DNA from: Vreelandella piezotolerans
Lineage (GTDB): Bacteria; Pseudomonadota; Gammaproteobacteria; Pseudomonadales; Halomonadaceae
NCBI RefSeq assembly: GCF_012427705.1
Contig: NZ_CP048602.1
Coordinates: forward strand, 2,542,001-2,606,000
Length of the DNA: 64,000 nucleotides
Direction: 5' to 3'
Shown: one piece after another, positions 19,772-29,784 of the stretch
How the letters are laid out: every line of letters starts with the position of its first letter
Position numbering within the stretch: the first letter of the stretch is position 1
The notes under the pieces: generated by a model
What the model was told of the DNA's origin: nothing
The model's database searches: none
Seen by the model: only the letters and a program-made list of their open reading frames with translations
Program-made: the position numbers and the translations under genes

Positions 19772-20256
19772 TGCGAATCTCCCACCGGCAGGGCACGCAG
19801 TAGAGAGACCATTTCCATCGCCGCCATGGCCGCCTCAGTGCCTTTGTTACCCGCCTTGGTGCCGGCACGCTCGATGGCCTGCTCGATGGACTCGACGGTC
19901 AGCACACCGTTGGCTACTGGCGTATCGAACTCCAACTGAAGATGATTGATGGCCGTGTTGCAGCCCCCCGCCACGTACTCGAAGTGCGGTGTGCCGCCGC
20001 GAATGACGGCGCCAAGCGCAATCACCGCATCGGGCTTCATCACGTTGAGCACGCGCTTGACGGCTAGGGGCAGCTCCCATGCACCGGGGACGTGAACGAT
20101 GTGGATGTTTTCCATGTCCACACCGTGGCGCGTCAGACTGTCGACGGCACCTTCTACCAAGCTATCCACGACGTGGTGATTAAAACGACCCACCACGATC
20201 ACGTAGCGCCCATCGACGTCTACGAAGGTACCTTCAATTTGCGAAAGGGATTGCAT
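19768..20256 (-). CDS. ribH: 6,7-dimethyl-8-ribityllumazine synthase
   Basis: Condenses the ribB product (3,4-dihydroxy-2-butanone 4-phosphate) with the ribityl-uracil to give lumazine, the riboflavin precursor. Motifs: [26 protein letters not shown] and [14 protein letters not shown] (with the catalytic-region histidine). I start at 20256 ([12 protein letters not shown]), with AGGA upstream, giving 162 residues; a start 14 codons earlier would overlap ribB. Only four bases separate it from ribB. Confidence 0.95.
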   Translation of the reverse strand: MQSLSQIEGTFVDVDGRYVIVVGRFNHHVVDSLVEGAVDSLTRHGVDMENIHIVHVPGAWELPLAVKRVLNVMKPDAVIALGAVIRGGTPHFEYVAGGCNTAINHLQLEFDTPVANGVLTVESIEQAIERAGTKAGNKGTEAAMAAMEMVSLLRALPVGDSQ

Positions 20257-20260
20257 CGAT

Positions 20261-21427
20261 TTATTCCTGCTGAAAAGTTGGCTCGTCGGCCGTGTCATTG
20301 GGCCCCAGCCGCTCGACCACTTCTAGGTCGAACCCAGAGAGCGCTGAGAACTTCCACGGCGAGCTGAGTAGGCGCATTTTACCCACGCCGAGATGGCGTA
20401 GAATTTGCGAACCCGTACCAATCGTTAAATAATTGCCAGAGCCATCAGAGTCGCTGGTGCGCGGCTGACGCACGCGATCCAGATAGATATCTAGCTGATC
20501 CTTCAAATCTTGATGTGGCCGCCCGTCATCGATCAGTACGAACACCCCGGCAGGCGCCTGGGCAATCTGTTCGATGGCGCGGTGAGCATCCCAACGGCAT
20601 TGATCGCCCTTCATCAGCCCCATCACATCGCGCAGGGTATCGGCCAAATGCACGCGCACGGTAGTGGCCTGCTCGGGTGTGGGCTGCCCGTTCACGAGCG
20701 CGAGGTGGTGAGCGCCCTGAATACGATCACGGAACACATGCAGCGCCAGCTCACCATGGACGGTGGTCACTTGCGTCGTTTCTACGTGATCTACCGTTTG
20801 TTCGTTGACGATCCGGTAGTGAATCAAGTCGGCGATGGTGCCCATCTTGATATCGTGTGCTTTGGCAAAGGCCTCTAACTCAGGGCGGCGGGCCATACTG
20901 CCGTCATCGTTCATGATCTCACAAATGACGCCGCTGGGATCTAATCCGGCCAGCGCGGCTAAATCGCAAGCGGCTTCGGTATGGCCTGCGCGACGCAGCA
21001 CGCCACCGGGTTCGGCCATCAGCGGAAAAATATGCCCTGGCTGAACGATATCCGTCGGTTTGGCATTCGGCGCAACGGCGGCTTGCACCGTACGGGCGCG
21101 GTCGGCGGCTGAAATGCCGGTGGTGACCCCTTCGGTCGCCTCGATCGAGAGCGTGAATTTGGTGCCAAAGCCGGAGCCGTTATCGCGCACCATGAGCGGC
21201 AGATTGAGCTGCTCGCAGCGCTCACGGGTCATCGGCATGCAGATCAGGCCGCAGGCATAGCGCGCCATGAAATTGATATGCTCTGGCTTCACCATTTCGG
21301 CGGCCATGATGATATCGCCTTCGTTCTCGCGATCCTCATCGTCCATGAGAATCACCATTTTGCCCTGGCGAATGTCGTCTACCAGCTCAGCGATGGGGGA
21401 TAAACCCTCTGAAGAGGAGTGCGCCAT
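20261..21427 (-). CDS. ribB: 3,4-dihydroxy-2-butanone-4-phosphate synthase with a degenerate GTP cyclohydrolase II-like domain (RibBX type)
   Basis: The N-terminal half is a normal Rib[16 protein letters not shown] (acidic metal site), HAEA-type motifs in [17 protein letters not shown], and [13 protein letters not shown]. The C-terminal half aligns with GTP cyclohydrolase II in outline ([17 protein letters not shown]) but lacks the three zinc cysteines and the RQEGRGIGL substrate loop. It should therefore not be an active RibA. This matches the RibBX arrangement described in other gammaproteobacteria. The start at 21427 ([12 protein letters not shown]) has GGAG five bases upstream. A separate ribA is expected elsewhere in the genome. 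Confidence 0.9.
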   Translation of the reverse strand: MAHSSSEGLSPIAELVDDIRQGKMVILMDDEDRENEGDIIMAAEMVKPEHINFMARYACGLICMPMTRERCEQLNLPLMVRDNGSGFGTKFTLSIEATEGVTTGISAADRARTVQAAVAPNAKPTDIVQPGHIFPLMAEPGGVLRRAGHTEAACDLAALAGLDPSGVICEIMNDDGSMARRPELEAFAKAHDIKMGTIADLIHYRIVNEQTVDHVETTQVTTVHGELALHVFRDRIQGAHHLALVNGQPTPEQATTVRVHLADTLRDVMGLMKGDQCRWDAHRAIEQIAQAPAGVFVLIDDGRPHQDLKDQLDIYLDRVRQPRTSDSDGSGNYLTIGTGSQILRHLGVGKMRLLSSPWKFSALSGFDLEVVERLGPNDTADEPTFQQE

Positions 21428-21499
21428 GGAATCTCCAAAAATTAGGCTCGCATCGTATGCGAATTCGGGCGTCAGGGTACCTTGCAATGACGGCTTGCG

Positions 21500-22651
21500 C
21501 TAGTCAGCGTGCGGGGCGGCTATGATCCACCAGTCGTTTCCCACGGTTCGCGACTCGAGGATCGTCAAGCGCTTTTGATCGGCCATCTGGGTCATTCCCG
21601 GCAGGGAAAACAGCGGTCTTGCCTCGCCGCCCAGCAATGTCGGCGCGACGAAAAGCTGCATTTCATCGACCAGGCCGGCTTCCAGCAGCGCGCCCGCAAG
21701 CGTCGCTCCCGTTTCTACTAAGAGTTCGTTCACCTGCTCATTATCTGCCAGCCAGCGCAGCATGTCAGCCAGTGCAATGCGCCCGCCTTCGGCAGGCAGC
21801 ACGTGAATCTCGGCCCCGGCCTGCGCCAACCGGTGCCGTTTCTCTTCGCTGTGCTGGTCAGTGGTGATGATCAGCGTGCGCCCGGGCTCGCGCAGACACG
21901 CTGCCGCCAGAGGAAGACGCAGGCGAGAATCAAGAATCACTCGCAGGGGTTGGCGCTGGGTGATGTCGTCGGCGTTGCCCAAGGCTAATTGGTCGGCCCG
22001 CAGCGTCAACCGGGAGTCATCCATGATGAGCGACTCTACGCCGCTCAGGATGGCGCTCGACCGCGCCCGCAGGCGCTGCACCTGCGTGCGCGCCTGGGGC
22101 CCGGTAATCCATTGCGACTCACCTGAGCCCATCGCGGTCCGACCATCCAAGCTCATGGCCATCTTCAGCCGCACAAAGGGACGGCGGCGCACCATGCGCG
22201 AGATGAAGCCGGGATTGAGCGCCCGGGCGTCGGCTTCCAGCAAACCTACCTGCACGTCGATACCGGCGGAGGCCAAGTGTGCGATACCGCCACCGCTGAC
22301 CTGGGGGTTGGGGTCTTGCATCGCGATCACCACGCGACGGACACCCGCCTTGGTCAGGGCCACGGCACAAGGGCCCGTGCGCCCCGTGTGAGAACACGGC
22401 TCTAACGTGACGTACGCCGTCGCGCCCTGTGCAGCGTTGCCTGCCGCTTGAAGCGCATGAATTTCGGCATGAGGTTCCCCAGCCCGCACGTGATACCCCT
22501 CCCCCACGATGCGAGCGTCTCCATCGCTATCGAAGCGCACGATCACGCACCCCACTCTTGGGTTAGGGTCGGTGGTGTAAAGCCCCCGCTTGGCCAGCTG
22601 AATCGCGCGGGCCATGTAGCGATGATCGGCAGTGGAGAACTCACCCATCAT
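21500..22651 (-). CDS. ribD: Bifunctional diaminohydroxyphosphoribosylaminopyrimidine deaminase / uracil reductase
   Basis: Second and third steps of riboflavin synthesis. The N-terminal deaminase domain has H-A-E (HAEIHAL) and the zinc cysteines in [11 protein letters not shown]; the C-terminal NADPH-dependent reductase begins around [17 protein letters not shown]. The length (383) is normal. ATG at 22651 overlaps the nrdR stop (ATGA); a second ATG follows directly at 22648. A 72-base gap separates it from ribB. The riboflavin synthase gene often found here is missing. Confidence 0.95.
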   Translation of the reverse strand: MMGEFSTADHRYMARAIQLAKRGLYTTDPNPRVGCVIVRFDSDGDARIVGEGYHVRAGEPHAEIHALQAAGNAAQGATAYVTLEPCSHTGRTGPCAVALTKAGVRRVVIAMQDPNPQVSGGGIAHLASAGIDVQVGLLEADARALNPGFISRMVRRRPFVRLKMAMSLDGRTAMGSGESQWITGPQARTQVQRLRARSSAILSGVESLIMDDSRLTLRADQLALGNADDITQRQPLRVILDSRLRLPLAAACLREPGRTLIITTDQHSEEKRHRLAQAGAEIHVLPAEGGRIALADMLRWLADNEQVNELLVETGATLAGALLEAGLVDEMQLFVAPTLLGGEARPLFSLPGMTQMADQKRLTILESRTVGNDWWIIAAPHAD

Positions 22652-23145
22652 GACGCTCCGTTCGGTGATCCCTGCCCGGCCGGCTCATCGGAGGGCTCTT
22701 GGGAGAGCCGATCGATTTCAGCACGAAACTCATCCAGGTCCTGAAACTTGCGGTATACAGAGGCAAAACGAATGTAGGCCACTTGGTCGAGGCTACGTAA
22801 CGCTTTCATCACCGCCTCGCCCACCTCCCGGGCGTTCACCTCACGGTCACCACGTGCGCGCAACGTTTGACGAATGCGCTCTACCGAGGCTTCGATCGCT
22901 TCGGCACTGACCGGGCGTTTTTCCAGTGCGCGGAGCATCCCCGCACGTAGCTTTGCTTCATCGAAACTCTCGCGAGAACCGTCGGACTTCACCACCCGCG
23001 GCATGATCAACTCAGCGGTCTCGTACGTCGTAAAACGCTCATGGCAGCTGGCGCACTGGCGGCGTCGGCGCACCTGGTCACCCTCTGCCACCAGCCTGGA
23101 ATCCGTCACTCTCGTATCGTTTGCACCACAAAAAGGGCAATGCAT
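22648..23145 (-). CDS. nrdR: Transcriptional repressor NrdR
   Basis: Zinc-ribbon plus ATP-cone repressor of ribonucleotide reductase genes. It begins [10 protein letters not shown], with the ribbon cysteines CPFC and CASC. The ATP-cone follows ([20 protein letters not shown]). I start at 23145, because NrdR proteins begin at this MHCPFC; the open frame extends upstream but without similarity. First gene of the riboflavin cluster; a 257-base upstream region leads to the divergent phosphorylase gene. Confidence 0.96.
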   Translation of the reverse strand: MHCPFCGANDTRVTDSRLVAEGDQVRRRRQCASCHERFTTYETAELIMPRVVKSDGSRESFDEAKLRAGMLRALEKRPVSAEAIEASVERIRQTLRARGDREVNAREVGEAVMKALRSLDQVAYIRFASVYRKFQDLDEFRAEIDRLSQEPSDEPAGQGSPNGAS

Positions 23146-23402
23146 GGCAGTCAACCTATTATCAGTACGCACTAAAACCAGTACGTGCAGCGTGTCAGCC
23201 TGAACGAAGGGACGCAGCGTCACGGTGCGTGCTCTACGAGCCCTTCGCTATTTTGTAAACTGTTTTATCGCCAGCTGTCGGCGGTAGCCGACCCGCCGAG
23301 CTATCGTATGGCGGTGTTATACAGCCCCTATCTCAACGTATTGTAACGATTTGGCACACAAGCTGCAGCGTTTGTCGAAGGATGATTGAAAGGACGCCCG
23401 CT

Positions 23403-25163
23403 ATGACCGCTTTCGAAAAGACCGTTCACCACTACCTCACCCAGCTATACGGCCCGCGCGCAGGGGAAGTGCAGCGGCGAATAGGTCAACACGTCGCGCA
23501 TTTTCGCGAGGGAGCAAACGCTGCACCGACCGTTAACGGTCAATCTGTCGATGCACCAATGTGGAGCGAAAAGGATCAGTGGGTCATCTGTTACGGCGAC
23601 TCGATCGTCGATGAGGGAACGCCACCGCTAGCCGTGCTGGATACGTTTTTGCAACGTTATCTGGGAGACACCGTCAGTGGGGTTCACGTGCTGCCCTTTT
23701 TCCCTTGGAGCAGCGACGACGGCTTTTCGGTGATTCATTATCGTGAGGTCAATAGTGAGCTGGGCGCGTGGTCGGACGTCCAAACCCTAGCCAGCCACTA
23801 CGACTTGATGGCTGACTTGGTACTCAACCATGTCTCCCGAGAGTCGCTCTGGTTCGTCGACTATCTCACCGGTAGCCTACCCGGGCGCGACTATTTCATT
23901 GAGGTGGATCCTGACACGGACGTTTCCCAGGTCACCCGCCCGCGCAGCAGCCCGTTATTGGTGCCGATCTCGACGCGTCGCGGCACCCGCCACGTATGGG
24001 CTACCTTTTCGGAAGATCAAATCGATCTCAACTTCGAAAACCCGGACGTGCTGCTCGAGTTCGTGGGCATTTTGCTGTTCTACCTGCAGCAAGGCGTACG
24101 CATCATTCGCCTGGATGCAGTGGCCTTTCTATGGAAACGGCTCGGCACCCCGTGCATCCATCTGCCAGAGACCCATACCGTCGTGCGCTTACTGCGCGCT
24201 ATCGTGGATGAGGTGGCGCCCGGCACGCTGTTAATTACCGAAACCAACGTGCCACACGCCGAAAACATTAGCTACTTCGGCTTGGAGCGGTTGACGCAGG
24301 GCACTCCCGACGAAGCCCACATGGTGTATCAGTTCGCCCTGCCCCCGCTTTTACTGCATACCCTGACCCGCGGGGAAGCGACGACGCTACAAACGTGGTT
24401 GAACAGCCTCCCGGTACTGCCGCCGCAGTGTACCTACTTGAACTTTACCGCAAGCCACGACGGTATAGGTGTACGGCCTCTTGAAGGCCTGCTCCCCGAC
24501 CACGAGCGTGACGCGCTGCTGGAATTGATGCACCGCTTTGGTGGATTTGTCAGCATGCGCAGCAATCCTGACGGCAGCGACACGCCCTACGAGATCAATA
24601 TCACATGGTTCGAGGCGATGCGCGGCACCCGCCGTGGCCCGGACCCGTGGCAAATTGCACGCTTTCTCTGCAGCCAAGCGATCATGCTCAGCTTGCAAGG
24701 GATCCCTGCGCTCTATATCCACACGCTCACCGGCACGCTGAACGATGTGGAAGGTGTGGAACGTAGCGGCCGCCTGCGCTCGATCAACCGCCGACGCTGG
24801 CAGCTCGATGAGCTTGCCTTGTTATTAGAAAGCCCCGCCACCCCGACTCATGACGTTTTTCACGCCCTGCATCGGCTGCTAACACAGCGTCGCCAAGAGC
24901 CTTGTTTCCACCCCAACGCCCCGCAGCGCGTGATCGACACTCCCCCTGAGCTGCTCGCCCTCGAGCGTGGCCCCCTGCCTAACGGTCGACGCCTACTCGC
25001 GCTCTATAACGTGACCGATGGTAAGGTCGATCTCACTCACGCAGGGGATGCCCTCCATCAAACGCTTACTCAGCATGACTGGCAGCCGATCGGCAGTGCG
25101 AGTACTCACCATGACGCGACGCTGCCACCCTATGCCGTGTGCTGGCTGGTGGCTGACGCTTGA
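23403..25163 (+). CDS. GH13 sugar phosphorylase, probably glucosylglycerate phosphorylase
   Basis: Retaining GH13 enzyme of the sucrose-phosphorylase subfamily, 586 residues. Region I is DLVLNHVS; the nucleophile Asp is at about 238 (RLDAVAFLWK); the acid Glu is at about 280 (LLITETNVPHAE); and FTASHDGIGVRPLEG carries the third acid. The SHDGIGxRPLEG form and the genome context (gpgS and its phosphatase 4.6 kb away) favour phosphorolysis of glucosylglycerate over sucrose. This is inference, and sucrose or glucosylglycerol remain possible. The start at 23403 follows AAAGGA; an ATG at 23382 has no proper spacing. Confidence 0.8.
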   Translation: MTAFEKTVHHYLTQLYGPRAGEVQRRIGQHVAHFREGANAAPTVNGQSVDAPMWSEKDQWVICYGDSIVDEGTPPLAVLDTFLQRYLGDTVSGVHVLPFFPWSSDDGFSVIHYREVNSELGAWSDVQTLASHYDLMADLVLNHVSRESLWFVDYLTGSLPGRDYFIEVDPDTDVSQVTRPRSSPLLVPISTRRGTRHVWATFSEDQIDLNFENPDVLLEFVGILLFYLQQGVRIIRLDAVAFLWKRLGTPCIHLPETHTVVRLLRAIVDEVAPGTLLITETNVPHAENISYFGLERLTQGTPDEAHMVYQFALPPLLLHTLTRGEATTLQTWLNSLPVLPPQCTYLNFTASHDGIGVRPLEGLLPDHERDALLELMHRFGGFVSMRSNPDGSDTPYEINITWFEAMRGTRRGPDPWQIARFLCSQAIMLSLQGIPALYIHTLTGTLNDVEGVERSGRLRSINRRRWQLDELALLLESPATPTHDVFHALHRLLTQRRQEPCFHPNAPQRVIDTPPELLALERGPLPNGRRLLALYNVTDGKVDLTHAGDALHQTLTQHDWQPIGSASTHHDATLPPYAVCWLVADA

Positions 25164-25298
25164 CGCTTGCGACATAACGACTCAGGCATCCATGATCGTC
25201 ACTCTTACATAATCATCCGCTGCGATACTGTGTGACGATCATGTCACGAGGCAAGGAGGCGCGAGTGCCCCACGCCGTTTTACTAAAAGGATTATGCG

Positions 25299-26081
25299 AT
25301 GTCATGGGTTTCATTAAAAAGTCTCGGTCGTGTCAGCCTGCTGGCCGCGACAGCTAGCACTGCCGTTGTCAGCTTCGCTGACGAGCTGCCCGCGCCCATT
25401 CAGGCGCTCGCCAACCAGGGTTTGACGATTCATGGTCAGTTCGATGCACCGGGCGGAATGCGCGGCTTTGGGGCCAGCGTGCAAGGGCAGGACATGGCGA
25501 TTTATCTCACCCCCGATGGAGAGCATGCGATCATTGGCACGCTGGTCGACGGTGAAGGCACCGACCTGACTGAGGCCCAGCTCGATGAGCACGTACGAGC
25601 GCCGCTAGAAGCCGACACGTGGGCGCTGCTCGAAGAGAGCCACTGGATCCAGGATGGCAACCCGGATGCGCCACGCGTCATCTACACCTTTACTGACGCC
25701 AACTGCCCTTATTGCCGCCAACTATGGCAACAAACCCGCCCATGGGTAGAGGCTGGCAAGGTCCAGCTGCGCCATATCATGGTGGGTATTCTAGCCCCCA
25801 ATAGCCCGGCACTCGCCGCCACGATACTGGGCGCCGAGGACCCATCCGCCGCGCTACATCGCCATAGTGAGGGCGATGAACTCTCCCCCAGCGCACAGCC
25901 ACGAGACATCGAAGAGCAGGTCTACGACAACAATCAACTCTTCGAACAGCTCGGCCTCTACGCCACTCCCACCAGTGCGTTTCAACGCGAAACCGACAGC
26001 GGCACGGTCCGCATAGACCGTATTCAAGGCCTACCCAGCGACGAGCGCTTCATCGAAATGATGGGTAGCGAAGCGCCATGA
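25299..26081 (+). CDS. dsbG: Periplasmic disulfide isomerase/chaperone DsbG
   Basis: Thioredoxin-fold protein protecting single cysteines and shuffling disulfides in the periplasm. A signal peptide (about 1-27, ending VVSFA) is followed by the dimerisation domain (QGLTIHGQFDAPGGMRGF) and a thioredoxin domain with C136-P-Y-C139. The sequence tracks E. coli DsbG (IYLTPDGEHAI, SHWIQDG). AAGGA precedes the ATG. A small dyad GTGAC-N6-GTCAC at 25232-25247 lies upstream, of unknown meaning. Confidence 0.93.
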   Translation: MSWVSLKSLGRVSLLAATASTAVVSFADELPAPIQALANQGLTIHGQFDAPGGMRGFGASVQGQDMAIYLTPDGEHAIIGTLVDGEGTDLTEAQLDEHVRAPLEADTWALLEESHWIQDGNPDAPRVIYTFTDANCPYCRQLWQQTRPWVEAGKVQLRHIMVGILAPNSPALAATILGAEDPSAALHRHSEGDELSPSAQPRDIEEQVYDNNQLFEQLGLYATPTSAFQRETDSGTVRIDRIQGLPSDERFIEMMGSEAP

Positions 26082-26116
26082 GAGCGTCGATGCGGCTGGT
26101 ATTGCTGCCCATTTGG

Positions 26117-26539
26117 CTAGCGGGACAGCCGCTGAGCAATGAACCAGCCCAACACCATGGCCGCCAACAGCGCGAGCAGCGGCAACGTTGCTCCGCCGAT
26201 GGAGGCGATCGCAGGACCAGGGCAGTAACCCGATAGCCCCCAGCCCACGCCAAACAGCGCCGCGCCGCCTAACAATTTGGCATCCAGCTCTTGCTTGCTC
26301 GGCAGTTGGAAGTGGGTGCCAAACAGCGGCGTGCCGCGAGCGAAGACCACGCGATAGCCCACGAACGTGGTGCCGACGGCGCCACCCAGTACGAACATCA
26401 ACGTCGGATCCCAGGCACCAGCCACATCCAAAAAGCCGAGCACGCGCGCGGGGTCGGTCATCCCGGAGATCGCGAGTCCTACACCGAACAGCAGGCCAGC
26501 GAGATATCCCGCCGCTGTTTTGACCGCTGGAACCCTCAT
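26117..26539 (-). CDS. YeeE/YedE-family membrane protein (second subunit)
   Basis: Short DUF395/YeeE-YedE protein, thought to move sulfur compounds across the inner membrane. The signature GWGLSGYCPGPA near residue 105 carries the conserved cysteine; four hydrophobic helices are visible. I start at 26539 (MRVPAVKTAAGYLAG): its ATG overlaps the stop of the upstream partner (ATGA). A longer open frame has no similarity upstream of that point. Together with its partner it makes a split two-subunit transporter. Confidence 0.88.
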   Translation of the reverse strand: MRVPAVKTAAGYLAGLLFGVGLAISGMTDPARVLGFLDVAGAWDPTLMFVLGGAVGTTFVGYRVVFARGTPLFGTHFQLPSKQELDAKLLGGAALFGVGWGLSGYCPGPAIASIGGATLPLLALLAAMVLGWFIAQRLSR

Positions 26540-27009
26540 GCTCCACCTCCCATGACATGGCGAACCACATAGACCGTCGCGATGGCCGCGACCAGGAAGG
26601 TGACGGTGGCCGCCATCGACCGAGGTGCCAAACGCGCCAAGCCACATACGCCGTGACCGCTGGTACAGCCACTGCCAAGTCCCGTGCCTACCCCTACCAG
26701 CAGGCCTGCCAACAGCATGAGCGGCACGCCGCCTGCGGGTTCACCGATCACCGCACCGGGGACGCCTGCCACGTTACCCAGCCCGCCCCCGGCCGCCATC
26801 ACCAGCAACGGGCCGCTGACTAGCCCAGCCAAGAACGCCATGCGCCACGCGCTGTCTCCTCTCGGGCGCTGGGTCATCAGCCCTCCAATGATGCCGCTAA
26901 TACCGGCAATACGGCCCAGCGCCCCCATTAGCCATACCGCTGAGAGGCCTATCAACACGCCTCCCATCAACCCTTGCAAACTTGCCAACCCATTGGCTGT
27001 TTCATTCAT
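26536..27009 (-). CDS. YeeE/YedE-family membrane protein (first subunit)
   Basis: 157 residues, four hydrophobic helices, with the family motif GLGSGCTSGHGVCGLARL near residue 115, including conserved cysteines. It overlaps the next gene by four bases and follows the metallo-hydrolase by 31 bases, so the three form one operon. In other bacteria such pairs travel with persulfide dioxygenase-like enzymes and take part in sulfide or thiosulfate handling. Confidence 0.88.
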   Translation of the reverse strand: MNETANGLASLQGLMGGVLIGLSAVWLMGALGRIAGISGIIGGLMTQRPRGDSAWRMAFLAGLVSGPLLVMAAGGGLGNVAGVPGAVIGEPAGGVPLMLLAGLLVGVGTGLGSGCTSGHGVCGLARLAPRSMAATVTFLVAAIATVYVVRHVMGGGA

Positions 27010-27040
27010 GACTGATGATCTCGCCTTCTACTTTCCAACA

Positions 27041-27907
27041 TCAAAACCGGTTGATCGGCACTTTTAAATACACTTGCCCGTCATCTTCTGCTGGGGGCAT
27101 TTCCCCCGCCCGCATATTGATCTGCACCGAAGGAATGATCAGGCGCGGCATACCTAACGTGGCATCCCTCTCGGTACGCATCTTGACGAACTCCTCTTCG
27201 GTAATGCCGTCATGCACATGGACGTTCGCTCGGCGCTGCTCGGCCACGCTCGTCTCATGTTGATAGTGCTCACGTCCAGGTGCTTGATAGTCGTGGCATA
27301 AAAACAGCCGCGTTTTTTCGGGTAGCGCCAGCACTTTCTGAATGGATTGATAGAGCGTGCGTGCGTCGCCGCCGGGGAAATCGCAGCGCGCGGTACCGTA
27401 GTCCGGCATGAACAAGGTATCCCCCACAAACGCGGCGTCGCCTATCACGTAGGTCAGACAGGCGGGCGTGTGGCCCGGCGTGTGCAGCACCCGCCCTTCG
27501 AGCCCACCAATGGCGAAGACATCGCCCTCTTTGAAGAGCGCATCGAACTGGCTGCCGTCTCGGGCAAACTCCGAGCCTGCATTGAAAGCCTTACCGAATA
27601 TTTCCTGCACATCGACGATATGGGCACCAATACCGGTCTTGCCGCCTAGCGCCAAGTGTAGATAGGGGGCCGCCGACAGATGATCGGCGTGTACGTGCGT
27701 TTCTAAGATCCATTCCACCGTCAACCCCTGGCGGCGCACAAAGGCGATGATCTGCTCCGCCGAGCGAACGTCGGTGCGGCCAGCGGCGTAATCGAAGTCC
27801 AGTACGGAGTCGATGATGGCGCACGCAGCACTGTCGGGATCTTGCACCACGTAGCTGAATGTATTGGTAGGTTCGTCGAAAAAGTGGGTCACGATGGGGC
27901 GTTGCAT
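27041..27907 (-). CDS. Metallo-beta-lactamase-fold hydrolase, persulfide dioxygenase-like (Blh type)
   Basis: 288 residues. The metal motif is T-H-V-H-A-D-H (His71, His73, Asp75, His76), with further ligands in HTPGHTPACL and FLCHDYQ. The layout follows the ETHE1/Blh group that oxidises glutathione persulfide to sulfite. GGGAGG precedes the ATG. It is first in an operon with the YeeE/YedE pair, which in other species is repressed by the ArsR-type sensor BigR; no such regulator gene is seen here. Confidence 0.85.
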   Translation of the reverse strand: MQRPIVTHFFDEPTNTFSYVVQDPDSAACAIIDSVLDFDYAAGRTDVRSAEQIIAFVRRQGLTVEWILETHVHADHLSAAPYLHLALGGKTGIGAHIVDVQEIFGKAFNAGSEFARDGSQFDALFKEGDVFAIGGLEGRVLHTPGHTPACLTYVIGDAAFVGDTLFMPDYGTARCDFPGGDARTLYQSIQKVLALPEKTRLFLCHDYQAPGREHYQHETSVAEQRRANVHVHDGITEEEFVKMRTERDATLGMPRLIIPSVQINMRAGEMPPAEDDGQVYLKVPINRF

Positions 27908-27971
27908 CGAGAGCCTCCCATTGATGGATAACTATCGTTGAGTACGTGCCCTGAGTGTAGCGCAAATAAAG

Positions 27972-27987
27972 TTATATATTTATATCA
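27972..27987. promoter_or_regulatory. AT-rich dyad upstream of the sulfur operon
   Basis: ATATA-TT-TATAT (27974-27985) lies about 65 bases upstream of the hydrolase start, near a weak minus-strand -10 (TACACT). BigR-type operators are AT-rich palindromes of this kind. Only suggestive. Confidence 0.25.
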
Positions 27988-28106
27988 TTAAAGAATTAAT
28001 AGTACTTTCCATCCCTACTTTTCGATTCACTCGACTAAGGTATGAACGATAATGGCCGATAACAGTGAGGGCTTACTTACTGCTTGGAATTTTTTATAGG
28101 GACACC

Positions 28107-29723
28107 ATGAACCGTTTGACAACGACACAGAAACTTTGGGGCACGCTGGGCATCATTTGGGTGGCGATGCTACTGCTGGTGGGGTGGTTAGCGTGGGAAA
28201 ACCGCCAAACCATCGAAAGTGAACGACGCGACAGTATTCAGCATATCGTGAGCAGCATCCATGGACAGTTAGAAGCGCTACAGGCACGCGCCGAGAGCGG
28301 CGAACTGACCGAAGAAGAAGCGCAGCAGCGAGCCATCGACAGCATCGCCAGCGTTCGTTTTGGTGAGGGGGAGTACGTCTTTGCTTTCGATGACGATTTA
28401 GCGATCGTTTCGCACCCTAACCGCCCCAGAGGCGAGGATATGAGTGCCTATCAAGACGCCAGCGGTATGCGACTCTATTCAGCCTTTTTGGACGTTGCCC
28501 AAGCCGGTGGTGGCCACGTGGACTACTACTCACGGCGTATTAGCGGTGACGACCAAGTGCCTAAAGTGAGCTATGTTGCCTACCTGCCAGAGTGGGGCTG
28601 GTCGCTGGCGGCTGGCGTGTATGTCGACGATATCAATGCCGCCTTCATTGCCCGGTTGATTCGTTCCGCCTTCATCCTCTTGGTGATCGGTGTACCGGTC
28701 ACCCTCCTGATGGGCTGGGTCATTCGTGACGTTGCCCGCCGACTGGGCGGTGATCCACGCTATGCCGCCACGGTGGTACGTCACATCGCCGATGGGGATC
28801 TTACTCAAGCGGCCACCCTCTCCGCTAACGATCAGCATAGCTTGCTGTATGACATCAACCGCATGCGCGAAACGCTGGCGGGCACCATCAGTGACATTCA
28901 CCACGGCGCGGATCAGGTGAATCACGGCGTGGAGCAAATCGTTGGCGTCAACGAAGAGCTTTCCACCCGTACCGAAGAGCAAGCTGCATCCCTGGCGGAG
29001 ACCGCCTCCAGCATGGAGCAGCTAACGGCAACGGTAAAGCAGAACGCCGACCATGCTGACCATGCTCGTACCCTCGCCACCAAAACGGCGGAAAGTGCTC
29101 AACGTGGCAGCGACGCCATGGCGTCGGTGATTCATACCATGGAGAACATCAACAACAGCGCCACGCAGATGAGCAGTATCGTCAATACCATTGATGCCAT
29201 CGCGTTCCAGACCAACATTCTGGCACTTAACGCTTCTGTAGAAGCAGCCCGCGCGGGGGAGCAGGGGCGTGGTTTTGCGGTGGTGGCCAACGAGGTTCGC
29301 CAGTTGGCTAGCCGCTCGGCGTCTGCTGCCCAGGAGATCAAAGGTTTGATCGAAAACGCGGATGCTCAGGTGGTCGAAGGCAGCCGCCAAGTTAAAAACA
29401 CGGGTGAAATGATCAACGGTGTAGTGGCTGACATTCAGCAGCTCAGCACGCTGGTGCAGGACATCTCGGCAGCCACCATCGAACAAAGCAGCGGTATCGA
29501 GCAGGTCAATCAGGCCGTGACACAGATGGACCAAATGACGCAGCAAAACGCAGGGTTGGTACAGCAGAGTAACCACGCGACCCAGCAACTCGCGCAGCTG
29601 AGCACCCAGCTCCGCCATTTAGTGACCAACTTCAAGCTCGACCACCAAGCACCACAGGCCGCCATTGCCCCAGCCGCCATTACCCCACCTATGGCCCGCT
29701 CCTCCTCCTTTAGCGATTTTTAA
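28107..29723 (+). CDS. Methyl-accepting chemotaxis protein with single Cache sensor
   Basis: 538 residues: membrane helix 1 (about 10-30), a periplasmic single-Cache domain (about 35-185; [20 protein letters not shown], then [20 protein letters not shown]), membrane helix 2 (about 192-212), HAMP and a signalling domain ([19 protein letters not shown]). Such Cache domains often bind small carboxylates; the ligand here is unknown. It ends SSSFSDF without a CheR tether. I start at 28107 ([11 protein letters not shown]) because AGGGAC precedes it; the frame opens 14 codons earlier without a binding site. Confidence 0.92.
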   Translation: MNRLTTTQKLWGTLGIIWVAMLLLVGWLAWENRQTIESERRDSIQHIVSSIHGQLEALQARAESGELTEEEAQQRAIDSIASVRFGEGEYVFAFDDDLAIVSHPNRPRGEDMSAYQDASGMRLYSAFLDVAQAGGGHVDYYSRRISGDDQVPKVSYVAYLPEWGWSLAAGVYVDDINAAFIARLIRSAFILLVIGVPVTLLMGWVIRDVARRLGGDPRYAATVVRHIADGDLTQAATLSANDQHSLLYDINRMRETLAGTISDIHHGADQVNHGVEQIVGVNEELSTRTEEQAASLAETASSMEQLTATVKQNADHADHARTLATKTAESAQRGSDAMASVIHTMENINNSATQMSSIVNTIDAIAFQTNILALNASVEAARAGEQGRGFAVVANEVRQLASRSASAAQEIKGLIENADAQVVEGSRQVKNTGEMINGVVADIQQLSTLVQDISAATIEQSSGIEQVNQAVTQMDQMTQQNAGLVQQSNHATQQLAQLSTQLRHLVTNFKLDHQAPQAAIAPAAITPPMARSSSFSDF

Positions 29724-29733
29724 TCGCCCAGAC

Positions 29734-29765
29734 ATGGCCTCCGCCTAGCACGGCGGAGGCCATGC
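29734..29765. terminator. 13-bp hairpin between convergent genes
   Basis: 29734-29746 pairs with 29753-29765 (loop TAGCAC). It lies between the Cache receptor and gpgS ends. No clear T-run, so probably a two-way terminator or mRNA 3' end stabiliser. Confidence 0.6.
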
Positions 29766-29784
29766 CATGCCTAATACGCCTCGA

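Noticed and set aside
21428..21499. FMN riboswitch before ribB
   Set aside because: Only 72 bases separate ribD and ribB, too short for the element, and none of its conserved blocks is seen.
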